A stretch of 64,000 nucleotides of DNA from Streptomyces roseoverticillatus (lineage in GTDB: Bacteria; Actinomycetota; Actinomycetes; Streptomycetales; Streptomycetaceae): assembly GCF_000719265.1 (NCBI RefSeq), contig NZ_JOFL01000006.1, forward strand, positions 1 through 64,000, given 5' to 3'. The notes beneath the pieces were generated by a model that was not told where the DNA came from, did not search any database, and saw only the letters and a program-made list of their open reading frames with translations. Below, piece after piece: positions 45,963 to 55,721 of the stretch (its first letter is position 1; each line of letters starts with the position of its first letter). A program made the position numbers and the translations under genes.

Positions 45963-46492
45963 GGGTCTTCCCTCCCGGGTGAATACACAAGGGGAACAGG
46001 GCGGTCAGCGCGTGACGGGAACTTCCGGAAACCGATTCCCATCGGCCTGGAATGTCCTTGCGTCGAGCATGTATCGAACCCTAGGCAGGCTTGATCGCCA
46101 AGAAAAATTACTTCCGCGCATCATTTATTCAGTACGCGTATAAGAGCGTCCGTAGTCTGCATGCATCCCGTCGGCTACGCGCTGAGCAGCGCGAACGCTA
46201 CAGCCTCCACTGCGGTCTTTGCGAAAGCTTGACGGGGTGTGATGTTTGTGACGGGGGATGGTTGCCTGATCAACCAGTGCCACGTCAATGTCCCGGATGT
46301 TAGATTTCCCGTGCGTACTGACCGAAGAGCGGGGGAGCGGCGGGCGTGCAACGGAGCACGCGGGCGCCGTACGGCTATTGAGTGCGGGAACCGGATGAGC
46401 GACCGGTTTATCCCGGCGTCGTCACGCAGGCTCCCCTTTGCGTTCCGTCCCCGTTGATGCGCGTTCATCCGGGGGCGCGTTAGGGGGCTTTG
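45963..46492. promoter_or_regulatory. Divergent control region between cyclase operon and LysR gene
   Basis: About 530 bases without a credible gene, locally AT-rich around 46095-46150. It carries the start region of the cyclase operon on the minus strand. A TTGGCG-N17-TTCGAT arrangement near 46100 is a weak promoter candidate. The LysR gene's own start region is on the + strand. Confidence 0.5.
46259..46276. promoter_or_regulatory. TGGTTG-N6-CAACCA inverted repeat, candidate LysR binding site
   Basis: Perfect six-base arms separated by six bases, with T and A at the outer ends, in the shared divergent region. LysR-type sites are often T-N11-A-like interrupted dyads of this size. It lies 216 bases upstream of the LysR start. 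Confidence 0.4.
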
Positions 46493-47371
46493 ATGATACG
46501 TGGGCACGTGCGTCCATCCGTCGGGAATGCGGACGTCGACCTGTCCCAGTTCCGGTGTTTCATAGCGGTCGTCGAGGCGGGCAGCTTCACCGGTGCGGCC
46601 CGGCGGCTCCACGTGACCCAGCCCACCGTCTCCCGCGCCGTCCAGCGCCTGGAGAGCGCGCTCAACGCCCGCCTCCTGGACCGCTCCACGCGCCACCTCA
46701 GCCTCACTCCCGAGGGCAGGACGTTCCACGCGGACCTGACGGAGGCCTACGTCCACCTGGACCGGGCGATCAGCCGGCTGCACTCGTCCTCGGTCCTGCG
46801 GATCGGGTTCTGCTGGCTGCTGCCCGAGCAGTTCTCCCGGTTCGTCGCGCGGTTCGCGAAGGAGGCCGGGGTCGACTTCGAGTTCGTGCGCGACGACACC
46901 GCCGCGGCCGGCCTGGACAACGGGCACACCAACGTCGCCCTGCTGCGCCGCATCCCCCGTGACCGGCCCGTCACGGCGCTCCCGCTGTGGCGGGAGCCCC
47001 GGGTGGCGGCCGTCGCGCGCAGCTCGCCGCTGGCCCGGCGCGACCACCTGGACTGGGCGGAGCTCGCGGACTGGCCGCTGGTCCGCAACACGGTGAGCGG
47101 CACGACCGCCCCGGACCTCTGGCCGTCCGGCCGCCGCCCCGCGGTCGGCGCCGTCTGCAGCAACCACGACGAGTGGCTCGAAGCCGTCGCCGCGGACCAG
47201 GGCATCGGCACCGTGCCGGAACTCGCCGCCCGCCGCACCAGCCACCCCTCGGTGGTGTACGTGCCGCTGCGCAACGCCCCGGCGGTCCAGGTGTCGCTCG
47301 CGCTGCCCTTACGGGGCGCGCACCCGCTGGCCGAGCGGCTCGCGGCCGCCGCCCGACGGGAGTTCTGCTGA
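46493..47371 (+). CDS. LysR-family regulator with TTA codon
   Basis: A 292-aa protein. An N-terminal LysR HTH (residues about 15-75, LSQFRCFIAVVEAGSFTGAA and TQPTVSRAVQRLE) is followed by a substrate-binding domain. The ATG at 46493 has AGGGGG upstream; the adjacent TTG 46490 is unlikely. Codon 273 is TTA (47309-47311), so full-length protein should need bldA tRNA. It is divergent from the aminocyclitol-type cluster and is the obvious pathway regulator. Confidence 0.88.
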   Translation: MIRGHVRPSVGNADVDLSQFRCFIAVVEAGSFTGAARRLHVTQPTVSRAVQRLESALNARLLDRSTRHLSLTPEGRTFHADLTEAYVHLDRAISRLHSSSVLRIGFCWLLPEQFSRFVARFAKEAGVDFEFVRDDTAAAGLDNGHTNVALLRRIPRDRPVTALPLWREPRVAAVARSSPLARRDHLDWAELADWPLVRNTVSGTTAPDLWPSGRRPAVGAVCSNHDEWLEAVAADQGIGTVPELAARRTSHPSVVYVPLRNAPAVQVSLALPLRGAHPLAERLAAAARREFC

Positions 47372-47401
47372 GCCGGGATCGCTGAGCCGGGATTGCACCC
47401 T

Positions 47402-47433
47402 CGGCGCAAAACGCCCGATCTCCGGCGCAAAAC
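47402..47433 (+). promoter_or_regulatory. Two CGGCGCAAAAC direct repeats 21 bp apart
   Basis: Identical 11-base elements at 47402-47412 and 47423-47433, exactly two helical turns apart, upstream of the small secreted protein gene. Their AAAAC cores stand out in this GC-rich DNA. They are 91 bases before the start codon and may bind an activator or a sigma-factor-type regulator. Confidence 0.45.
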
Positions 47434-47523
47434 ACTCGTTTACCGCATGATCCCCACCGGGCAGGCTCCTCCTCGTATCGAACTGGAGTGCTTGATTCGA
47501 GTAGAAGTAGAAGGGGTACCAAC

Positions 47524-47928
47524 GTGAAGCTCATCGTCCGGACCGGTCTCGCCGCCGCAGTCGCGCTCGGAGCCGTTGCCACCGCCGTCGTCCCCGCCTC
47601 CGCCGCCGTCGTCACCGACGACCCGCGCCCGGTGGCCGGCGCGCACGCGGTGGTGCCGAACCCGAAGACGATCAAGGCGGCCGACTACAACCAGGCCCGC
47701 AGTACCCTCGCCAAGGCGGGCAGCCAGACGGCCGCCAAGTCCCACCCCGTCCACGGGAAGACCGACGTGCCGGTCAGCTACGGCACCAGCCTGCTCGCCG
47801 CCGCCCGCGACGAGTTCCGGCAGGCCGACAAGAAGCTGCCGCCGAAGGACAAGAAGTCCGACATGTCGATAGCCCACTACAACGCCATCCACAGCGCTGC
47901 GAAGACCATGGGAATCGACACGTGGTAA
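47524..47928 (+). CDS. Small secreted protein (134 aa), function unknown
   Basis: A signal peptide (KLIVRTGLAAAVALGAVATA, cleavage near ASA-A) precedes a small charged domain with KTIKAADYNQARSTLAKAG, then DEFRQADKKLPPKDKKS and a C-terminal helix. No Cys and no recognised motif. GTG 47524 has AAGGGG eight to ten bases upstream. It ends at a terminator shared with the giant gene on the other strand. Sign and size suggest an abundant exported protein. Confidence 0.7.
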   Translation: MKLIVRTGLAAAVALGAVATAVVPASAAVVTDDPRPVAGAHAVVPNPKTIKAADYNQARSTLAKAGSQTAAKSHPVHGKTDVPVSYGTSLLAAARDEFRQADKKLPPKDKKSDMSIAHYNAIHSAAKTMGIDTW

Positions 47929-47952
47929 TGCGTTAGCCGGCAGCAAGAACAG

Positions 47953-47991
47953 CGCACGCCCCGCCCCCGGTGCACGGGAGCGGGGCGTGCG
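47953..47991. terminator. Bidirectional terminator at the end of the giant gene
   Basis: Perfect 12-base arms (CGCACGCCCCGC at 47953-47964 and its complement at 47980-47991) with a 15-base loop. It lies between convergent genes ending at 47928 and 48009. Confidence 0.85.
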
Positions 47992-48008
47992 TGCGTCGTT
48001 GTGGGCCG

Positions 48009-51000
48009 TCAGCCCTCGACGCCGTAGTACTGCGCGAGGAAGCCGGTCACGTGCTCCGCGTGCGGGCTCAGCTCCGGCAGGTGCGTGGCCAGGGCGGCGC
48101 GGACGGCCTCGGACAGCTCCTGCAGGCCCGTGGCCGCGCCCTTGACGTACGGGTCGAGGCGCCGGACCAGCTCGTAGTTGCTCTCCACGTCCAGCTGCCG
48201 CATGGCCTTCTCCAGCGGGGCGGCGCCGGCGTCCGCGAGGGGCGGCAGGAGCCGGCTGACGAAGGTGACGCGGTGCATGACGCGCCAGCACGGCGGCTTG
48301 CGGTCCGACTGGCGGGCCTGCCGCAGGGCGGCGGCGTTCGGGTCGGTGCCGCCCTCCAGCCAGGCCGGGTCGACGACCTTGTGGAAGAAGGTGTCGAAGT
48401 GCTCGGTGTCCTCCCCGAGGTAGAAGCTGAGGAACCGGTACGCGTCGACCTTCCCGGGCGCGTTGACGGGCTTGCCGTCGGCGTCGAAGACCGGCTTGCG
48501 GTTGGTGTCGTACTGCTGGACGTTGCCTGAGGGCGAGCAGGTGACGTTCAGCCCGAAGGACCGGGTGGCCTCCTTGCCGCGCGCCCGGGTGACCGTCATG
48601 CCGCCGCCCACCGACGCGTCCAGCTGCGCATTGATGCCTACGCCCATGACGTCGAAGGACGTGCCGACGGAGGCGCCCACCGAGCCGGACAGCGAGTACG
48701 AGCCGGAGGTCGTCTCGCTGACGACGTCGGTCGTCTCCGTCGTCTCGGCGAAGAAGCCGCCGTCCGCCGTCCACACATAGGTGTTGACCAGGTCGCGGCG
48801 GGAGAAGCCGTCGCCGGTCGCGCTGCCCGCAGTGTCGCGGCCCTTGCCCGGCGCGGTGTCCCCGCCGATCGCGCCGCCGAGAACGCGGCCGGCCCGTTCG
48901 GCGGTGGGATCGGGCGTGCCGGTGTCGGTCGAGACCGTCTCGTAGTAGCTGCGCAGCCGCTGCTGGTCACGCTGGATGCGCCGCTTGATCGCGTACGCCT
49001 CGCGCGGCTTGTAGTAGCTGTACTCGCCGCGCTCGCGGGCGCCCGCGTAGTCGGGGTCGAGGACCCTGCCGTGCTCGTCGAAGCCGACCGTGCCGTCCAG
49101 CGTGCCCTGCTTGGTGTAGCGGGGGTTGAGCGGGAAGGGGATGACGTTCCAGTCCTTGGGGATGTCGGGGTTGGGCTGGATGCGGTACGCGACCAGGGCC
49201 CCGGAGTGCGCGAGCCGCAGCGCGAAGACGTCGGCGGTCTGGGACTGGACGACCGCGAAGCCCGTGTTGACGGGCACGTAGCGGCGCCCGAGGGAGGGGT
49301 TGAGCGGCTTGAGCGGGTCCTCCCAGCTGCCCGAGAGGTCGACCTTCATGGCACGGGCGGTGTTCTCGCCCTGCGAGACGGCGGTCTCCTCGGCCCAGCT
49401 GTTGGAGAACTCCAGGCTGCCCCGGACGCCCGCCGACACCTTCGCTTTCACCATCGACTTGGCGACACCGAAGCCCAGCGGCGCGGTGATCATCCACATG
49501 TCGACGTCGACCTCGTTGGAGAGGGCGAAGCCGAACGCCGCGTCGACGCTGCGCTCCTTCGCCGACGACAGCGAGTGGACGACCTCCTCCGCCTGCGTGA
49601 GCTCCACCGACGCGACGCTGTCGTAGGTCGCCCGTTCGGGGTCGATCGTGTTGGGCGTGAGGTTCTCCGACGGCACCGGCGGCGCGCCCTCGACGTAGCC
49701 GACCAGCTGCGGGTCGAACTGCACCTGGCTGACCCACTCGCTCACCAGGTCGCCGACCTTGTAGCCGGTGACCAGATACCAGCGCCCGTCCCGCAGATAG
49801 CCGTACGCCCGCTTCAGCACGCCGAACGCCTCGCCCTTGGCCGTGTACTGCATGTCCGCGTACTCGGCGACGGCCGGCGAGCCGGAGACCGTCTCGTGGA
49901 AGGGGGTGCGCATCGCGGCCAGGGCCGAGCGGACCTGCGCGGTGTCGCTGGAGACGGGCGCCGTGGACAGGACGGCGGAGGGCCGGCGGGGCGCGTCGAG
50001 CAGCGTCAGGTCGTTGCCGCGCAGCCCCTCGTCGCGGACGACGCCCGCCGACTCGTCGGTGGAGGCCCGGTCGAAGGACCAGTAGGCGATCAGGTTCTCC
50101 TTCTCTCCCCTGAGCCGGGTGAAGAGATTGTCGAGGACCTGCTCCTGGGTGCGGGCGGTGCGCCAGATCCGCACCTCCTCCAGCACGCCGTGGAACGGCT
50201 GGGTGGGCTCGCCGCCCTTGAGCCGGGCGCCGAGGGAGAGCTGGGCGTCGCCGAAGTCGGCGAGGTCCGCCGACTCCAGCGGATCGCAGGCCAGCGGGAC
50301 ACCGTTGCGGTAGAGCCGGAAGGCGCTGCCGCGCGGGTCGGGGTTGCGCGTCCAGCGGGCACCGCGCAGCCGGAGGGCGTGCGAGCCGGTGGTGTCGGCC
50401 GCGGTGTTGCCCGCGTTCTCCTCGAACCGCCAGCGCGCGGTCAGGCCCCGGTCCCGTGCGGTGACGGGCGTACCGAGCTGGGCCGCGTCGCGCGCCGCGC
50501 CCCACAGCCGCACCTCGGCGACGACACCGGTGAAGGCGTGGGTCTCCAGGCCCTCCCGGACCCGGCCGATGTCGAGGGTGCCGGTGTTGCCCTTGGGGCC
50601 GGGGCCCTCGTAGCGGGCGGTCCCGGCCTCGCGGCCGTCGAGGTGGAAGCGGATGTCCTGCCACTCCTGCACGTCCACGGACTCGACGAGCTCCACCGTC
50701 TGCTTGACGGGCTTGCCGTCCGCGCCCACGGCCGTGATCTCCTTGCTGCCCTTGCGCTCCTGCATCGACCGGCCGCTCTTGCGGACGACGGCGACGCGGT
50801 GGAACGTTCCGGCGCTCAGGGCCTCGGTGGAGGTGAAGCGGACGAGCTTTCCGTCGGGCTCCTCGAAGGCGAACTCCAGCTTCCCGTCCGGCAGGACGAG
50901 CAGCCGGTACGGGACGCTGCCGCCGGAACCGTCGGCGGCCCGGCCCTTGGACAGCAGGCCCTGGGTGGTACCGAGGGCGTCGACGCGGCAGAAGACCTCG

Positions 51001-54000
51001 ATCGTGAGGTCGTCGGGGATGTCGAGCGCGTCGTTGTCGGGGGCCTCCAGATACGCGCCGTCGGTGAGCTCGACGGCCCAGGACTGCTCGTAGGCGGCGG
51101 CGAGGTGGGACCACTCGCGCGGCGGGAAGGTCGCGCGGGTGGCGACGAGGCTGCCGCCGACGGCGGCGGTGACGCGGTAGCCGGCGTCCGGGTCCGCGGT
51201 CGCGTTCAGCGCGGCGGGCGCGGTGACGGGGGTGACGCCGCCCTTGAGGTACACGTGCCGGCCGTTGCCCGAGCGGTCCAGGATGCCCGGCTTCCCCGCT
51301 ACCTGAGGGGCCGGTTCGGCGTAGGGCCAGTAGCCCATCAGGCCCGGCTCCTCGCCGGTCAGCCGCCGGTTCTTCAGCGCCCGGACCTCGGCCGCCGTGC
51401 GGGCGGTGCCCCACAGCCGGACCTCGTCCGTCTCCACCTCCGCGTACTCGGGCACCCAGCCGGCGAAGGAGCTGCCGAAGCTGAAGTCGCCGTTGCCGAG
51501 GTAGTTGCCCGACGCGACGCGCTTGCCCTCCTCGACACCGTCCTTGTAGATCACCTGCTCCCGGGTGGCCGCGTCGTAGACGCAGGCCCAGTGGTGCCAG
51601 TCGGTGTCGTCGTTGCCTTGGTTGGTGGTGAGGTCGTCCCCGTAGAACGCGAACGTGAAGGCGCTGGTGTTGCGGTAGCCGATGTGCAGGGATCCCCTCG
51701 TGGTGGCGTGCGAGGTCCCGTGGCCGATGATGTAGTGCGGCCGGTACTCCCACTTCGTCGGGCGTCGCGCCCAGAACTCCACCGTGAAGCTCTTGTCGGC
51801 GAGGTCGATGCTCTTCTCGGTGACGGCCACGCCGCTCTTGCCGTCGAAGGCCAGCGCGGGGACGGCCGTGGCGGCCGGGGCGAGCAGCCCGAGGGAGTAG
51901 GGGACGTCGCCCGTGCGGGCGTGGACGATCCGGGCCTCGCCCGATACCCGCTCGGGGTTGATCCACGCCTCCAGGGTCAGGTCGCGGGTCACCGCGGCCC
52001 GGTCCAGCTGCTGCTCCGGCAGGGCCAGGAGGTTCTGCTGCCCGTCGAAGGAGTACGCCCGGCCCGGCTTGTCCGCGCGCCAGCGGCAGCCGTGCCCGGC
52101 GACCAGGCCGGACACCTCGCCGAGCGGGACCTCGTGTGCCGCGCCCGGGTCGGCGGACACCAGCCGGGAGCCCGCCGAGAGCGGGACGCCGGGGTGGCTG
52201 GAGGTGGCCCCGCGATGGTCGTAGCGCAGGCGCCGGACCGGTTCTCCCGCCTCCGGCTCGGGACCGCCTTCACCGCCGTCCAGCCGGAGCGAGGCGGCCC
52301 CCGGGGCGTGGTCGGTTTCGGTGAGGTAGAGGTGGCCGCCGACCGTGACCGGCGTACGAGCGGGCAAGGAGACCGCGAGGGGCTCGGCGAGTTGCAGGAC
52401 GCCGGCGACGACGTCGCCCGCCTTGCCCCCGGACAGCAGCCTCGTGGTGGCGTCGAACGCCTTCACCGTGCCCACCGGAACGGGCTCGTCGGGCGCCCCG
52501 TTGACGATCGCGGCGAACTGGTCGGCCCGGCGGGGCAGCCGCTTCCAGGTCTCGCTCTCCTCGCCGCGCTCGACGGTGACGTCGCACAAGCCGGGGCCGT
52601 CGCCGGCCGTGACGTGGACGCGCACCGCGCCCAGGTCGGTGCCGGCGTCCCGGGCGGCGAAGGTGACCGTCTGGCCGTCGGCCCCGGTCAGCTGCCGCGA
52701 GGAGCGCGCGACCCTGGTGTCGTAGTAGGAGGCGAAGAACTGCCCGTCGGCACCGCGGAAGTACAGCACGACGTTCCCGGTGGCGCTGTCCAGCAGGTAC
52801 GGCCGGTCGGCCGAGCGGGCGAAGGCCAGCAGGGCGCCGGAGCAGCTCAGACCGGTGCGGTCGAGGGAGAGCCGCGGCACGGGCAGCGCGATGTCGTCGG
52901 CGCCCTTGAGGCCGCCGGTGAGCCGGGCGAGCTCCTCGCGGGCGGCCGCCAGCTCCGCCTGGAGGGCTGCGATCTCCCGCTGCCGCTCGGCGAGCAGCTC
53001 GCGCTTGGGCTGGAGCTCGGCGAGCTGCGCGTCGAGGGCCTCGACGCGCTTGGCGGCGTCGGCGATGTCGGGGTGCCCGCCGTAGAGGGCGACCCGCTCC
53101 AGGATGATCAGCCCCGCGGCGTAGTTGGCCATCCCGGTGGTGTCGAGCTGGACGATGCGGTCGTCGAGCCGGTCGGGGGCGCAGACCGCCTTCTCACTGT
53201 TCCGGTTGATCAGGAGGACGGAGCCGTCGCGCTGCTCGTAGATGCCGAAGAGGCTGTTCCAGGCGCCGGGTTCACGCTGGTAGACGATGAGCGGGGCGTC
53301 GTCGTTCTTGTCCGCGCCCGAGACGTTGAGGTCCTTGCCCGTATGGATGTTGCGCAGGTTGTAGAGCATGGACCCGTTCCAGGAGGAACCGGGCGGCATC
53401 TGGATGGACCACAGCGCCGACTTCGCGTCCTTGTCGGAGGTCCGGATCACGGGCGGGTAGTTGCCCTGCCCCTGTCCGTCGCCCTTGACCGCGAGGTACT
53501 GGTCCTTTCCGTTCCGGGACACCCGGAAGCGCAGCCGGAGCGACCAGCCCGTGAAGTCCTGCGATCTGGTGTAGAAGAGCCCGCGCAGGCGCTCCAGCTC
53601 CGGCACGTCGGCGAGCTGCCGGGTGAGTTCGGCGGCCTCGGTCTCCTTGGCCGCGATGTCCCGGACCTTCTCCCGGATCCGGCCGTCCAGCTCGCTGATC
53701 GCCTCGACGCCGGCGCTGCCGTCCGGCGCGGCCAGTACCGGCAGCGTCAGCTCGTCCGGGATCTGGGCGAGCCGCCCGTCGCGCCCCACGCCGAAGTCGA
53801 CCGTCGCGAGGTACGACTCCTCGGTGGCCGCACCGGTCTTCGGGTCGGGGCCACCGGTCGCGTACGAGAGCAGCACGCGGGCCTGCCGCTTGGCGGGCTT
53901 CGGCTCCCGGTCGTAGCCCGTGCTGGTCTCCTCCTGCTGGTGGTACAGGACGGCGGAGAGCCCGGAGACGGTCTTCCGTCCGGCCACGGCAAAGCTGTCG

Positions 54001-55637
54001 CGGCGCACGCCGGGGTGGTCGCCGACGGGCGCCTCGGACGTCACCCACGTGGGGCCGCCCAGGAGTTCGCCGTGGCGGGCGTGGTCGGTCTGGTCGTGCA
54101 GGCGGGTGCCGGAGCCCTCGTCGAAGCGGTAGTACGCGACGAGGCCGGGGTCGTTGCCGATGAGACGGACGCCCTTGTCCCGCGCGAGCTCCTCGGCGGT
54201 GCGGGCACGGTTCCAGATCCGCACCTCGTCCAGCTCGGCACGGGCGCCCTGGCCGAGGGCGCGGCCCAGCAGCAGGGCACCGGTGCCGGCGTAGTCACCG
54301 CCGGTGGTGCGGCTGCCGGCGTGCTCACCGTCGCGGTAGACGCTCTGGCGGCGGGCCGCGTGGTCGTAGACGCAGGCCCAGTGGTGCCAGGCGGTGTCCT
54401 CGGTCCGGACGTCGGAGTTGAGGTCGTCGGCGTAGAACGCGAAGGTGAAGCGGTCGTCCTCGCGGAAACCGATGTGCAGGGACGTCAGCGGGCTGCCGCT
54501 CTCGTCGCCGTGGCCGACGAGGAACTCCTGACGGCCCGTCGCGGTGCGCCGCGCCCAGAACTCGACGGTGAAGTCGCGGCCCGCCAGCTCCGGCCCCTCC
54601 GCGACGCGCACATGGGCGTCGCCCTCGCCGAACGCCAGCGCCGTCTCCGCGTGCCCGTCCGTGCTCACCACGGGCACGAGCGGCTGCCCGGTGAACGGGC
54701 AGGTGCCGGGCCCGCTCTCGTACACCGCGTCGCGGTACGCGGCGTCGGGGCTGGTCCAGGCCTGGGTGCCCTGGAGGTTGAACAGGCCGTCGCGGCCCTG
54801 CTCGACGTTGAAGGAGTCGATGCGGCCGGTGGCGTCGTTGTGCGCGAAGACCTGCCAGCGCTGCTGCCCGTGGACGGCGGTGGGGACGAGCAGGGCGGTG
54901 AATCGCCCGCCGGAGAGGTTCCGTACGAACGACAGCTCCTGGGTGGGCTCGTGGAAGGGGCGGCCTTCCATGTCCGCGGTGCCCAGGCTGTCCTTGGCCG
55001 AGTCGGGCCGCGTCCGGTGCCGGCTGCGGCGGTAGCGGGCCTCCAGGACCGGCTTCAGCTCGCCGCCCACCAGCAGGAAGCGGTCGCAGAGCAGGGTGTC
55101 GGCGACGAGGGGCACCTTCGCGCCCTTGCCGTCCTTTGCGTAGTCCGTACGGTCCGGATCGCCGGAGGAGGCGCCGCCGGCCAGCTTGTGGACGGCGTCG
55201 GGGTGCGCCGCGTCCACCGACTGGCGCAGCACCACGATGTGGGTGCCGTCGGACAGGGCGTGGAAGGGCGCGAGGGCGGTGAGCCTGGCCGTCGTGGACA
55301 GGAAGGGGTCCACCTCGTCCTCGTCCAGCCGCTCGCCGGACGCGGCCTCCACCCTGCCGCCGCGCTTGACGGCCGGCAGCGCGGTGGCGCCGACGGCCGC
55401 GAAGCCCACGTCGGTGATCTCGGAGGGGAAGCGGAGCGGGAGGGGGTTCTCCGACCAGTAGGCGGCGTCGAGCTCGCCCTTGGCCTCGTCGTGCCGCGCC
55501 AGGTCCAGGACGGTGTAGACGAGGCGCCGCTGGTCGTCCATCGCCAGGGCCACCGTGGTGCCCTGGTGGCGCACGGTGGTGGTGTGAACGTACGCGCGGT
55601 CGGAGTAGACCTTCAGTAACTGCTGCTCGCCGGACAA
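48009..55637 (-). CDS. Giant (2,542-aa) LamG-domain protein, function unknown
   Basis: No signal peptide or membrane helix is visible at the TTG start (55637, GAGGAG eight bases upstream). At least three LamG/concanavalin-like modules are seen (about residues 335-490, 1255-1410 and 1525-1720), the first two with near-identical FTVEFWARR, LHIGFRE/LHIGYRN and WHHWACVYD elements. A fourth, shorter one lies near 1770-1840. A ricin-like segment (about 695-820) and a short coiled coil (about 855-910) lie between. The last third (about 2000-2400) has strand-rich, Ser/Gly/Ala segments (SETTSGSYSLSGSVGASVG) like the beta-hairpins of pore-forming proteins. I cannot name a family. Confidence 0.75.
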   Translation of the reverse strand: MSGEQQLLKVYSDRAYVHTTTVRHQGTTVALAMDDQRRLVYTVLDLARHDEAKGELDAAYWSENPLPLRFPSEITDVGFAAVGATALPAVKRGGRVEAASGERLDEDEVDPFLSTTARLTALAPFHALSDGTHIVVLRQSVDAAHPDAVHKLAGGASSGDPDRTDYAKDGKGAKVPLVADTLLCDRFLLVGGELKPVLEARYRRSRHRTRPDSAKDSLGTADMEGRPFHEPTQELSFVRNLSGGRFTALLVPTAVHGQQRWQVFAHNDATGRIDSFNVEQGRDGLFNLQGTQAWTSPDAAYRDAVYESGPGTCPFTGQPLVPVVSTDGHAETALAFGEGDAHVRVAEGPELAGRDFTVEFWARRTATGRQEFLVGHGDESGSPLTSLHIGFREDDRFTFAFYADDLNSDVRTEDTAWHHWACVYDHAARRQSVYRDGEHAGSRTTGGDYAGTGALLLGRALGQGARAELDEVRIWNRARTAEELARDKGVRLIGNDPGLVAYYRFDEGSGTRLHDQTDHARHGELLGGPTWVTSEAPVGDHPGVRRDSFAVAGRKTVSGLSAVLYHQQEETSTGYDREPKPAKRQARVLLSYATGGPDPKTGAATEESYLATVDFGVGRDGRLAQIPDELTLPVLAAPDGSAGVEAISELDGRIREKVRDIAAKETEAAELTRQLADVPELERLRGLFYTRSQDFTGWSLRLRFRVSRNGKDQYLAVKGDGQGQGNYPPVIRTSDKDAKSALWSIQMPPGSSWNGSMLYNLRNIHTGKDLNVSGADKNDDAPLIVYQREPGAWNSLFGIYEQRDGSVLLINRNSEKAVCAPDRLDDRIVQLDTTGMANYAAGLIILERVALYGGHPDIADAAKRVEALDAQLAELQPKRELLAERQREIAALQAELAAAREELARLTGGLKGADDIALPVPRLSLDRTGLSCSGALLAFARSADRPYLLDSATGNVVLYFRGADGQFFASYYDTRVARSSRQLTGADGQTVTFAARDAGTDLGAVRVHVTAGDGPGLCDVTVERGEESETWKRLPRRADQFAAIVNGAPDEPVPVGTVKAFDATTRLLSGGKAGDVVAGVLQLAEPLAVSLPARTPVTVGGHLYLTETDHAPGAASLRLDGGEGGPEPEAGEPVRRLRYDHRGATSSHPGVPLSAGSRLVSADPGAAHEVPLGEVSGLVAGHGCRWRADKPGRAYSFDGQQNLLALPEQQLDRAAVTRDLTLEAWINPERVSGEARIVHARTGDVPYSLGLLAPAATAVPALAFDGKSGVAVTEKSIDLADKSFTVEFWARRPTKWEYRPHYIIGHGTSHATTRGSLHIGYRNTSAFTFAFYGDDLTTNQGNDDTDWHHWACVYDAATREQVIYKDGVEEGKRVASGNYLGNGDFSFGSSFAGWVPEYAEVETDEVRLWGTARTAAEVRALKNRRLTGEEPGLMGYWPYAEPAPQVAGKPGILDRSGNGRHVYLKGGVTPVTAPAALNATADPDAGYRVTAAVGGSLVATRATFPPREWSHLAAAYEQSWAVELTDGAYLEAPDNDALDIPDDLTIEVFCRVDALGTTQGLLSKGRAADGSGGSVPYRLLVLPDGKLEFAFEEPDGKLVRFTSTEALSAGTFHRVAVVRKSGRSMQERKGSKEITAVGADGKPVKQTVELVESVDVQEWQDIRFHLDGREAGTARYEGPGPKGNTGTLDIGRVREGLETHAFTGVVAEVRLWGAARDAAQLGTPVTARDRGLTARWRFEENAGNTAADTTGSHALRLRGARWTRNPDPRGSAFRLYRNGVPLACDPLESADLADFGDAQLSLGARLKGGEPTQPFHGVLEEVRIWRTARTQEQVLDNLFTRLRGEKENLIAYWSFDRASTDESAGVVRDEGLRGNDLTLLDAPRRPSAVLSTAPVSSDTAQVRSALAAMRTPFHETVSGSPAVAEYADMQYTAKGEAFGVLKRAYGYLRDGRWYLVTGYKVGDLVSEWVSQVQFDPQLVGYVEGAPPVPSENLTPNTIDPERATYDSVASVELTQAEEVVHSLSSAKERSVDAAFGFALSNEVDVDMWMITAPLGFGVAKSMVKAKVSAGVRGSLEFSNSWAEETAVSQGENTARAMKVDLSGSWEDPLKPLNPSLGRRYVPVNTGFAVVQSQTADVFALRLAHSGALVAYRIQPNPDIPKDWNVIPFPLNPRYTKQGTLDGTVGFDEHGRVLDPDYAGARERGEYSYYKPREAYAIKRRIQRDQQRLRSYYETVSTDTGTPDPTAERAGRVLGGAIGGDTAPGKGRDTAGSATGDGFSRRDLVNTYVWTADGGFFAETTETTDVVSETTSGSYSLSGSVGASVGTSFDVMGVGINAQLDASVGGGMTVTRARGKEATRSFGLNVTCSPSGNVQQYDTNRKPVFDADGKPVNAPGKVDAYRFLSFYLGEDTEHFDTFFHKVVDPAWLEGGTDPNAAALRQARQSDRKPPCWRVMHRVTFVSRLLPPLADAGAAPLEKAMRQLDVESNYELVRRLDPYVKGAATGLQELSEAVRAALATHLPELSPHAEHVTGFLAQYYGVEG

Positions 55638-55721
55638 GACGGCTCCTCGGAAATGATGTGCGGGAGGCGCGAGAACCCTCGCTGACCTGCGGCGCTCTCT
55701 CGGTGAGCGCGGCGATCACAC

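Noticed and set aside
49071..55619. 2,182-codon + strand open frame opposite the giant gene
   Set aside because: It mirrors the LamG gene's codons; the minus strand has recognisable domains, a ribosome site and a promoter, while the + strand product is low-complexity Gly/Arg/Val.
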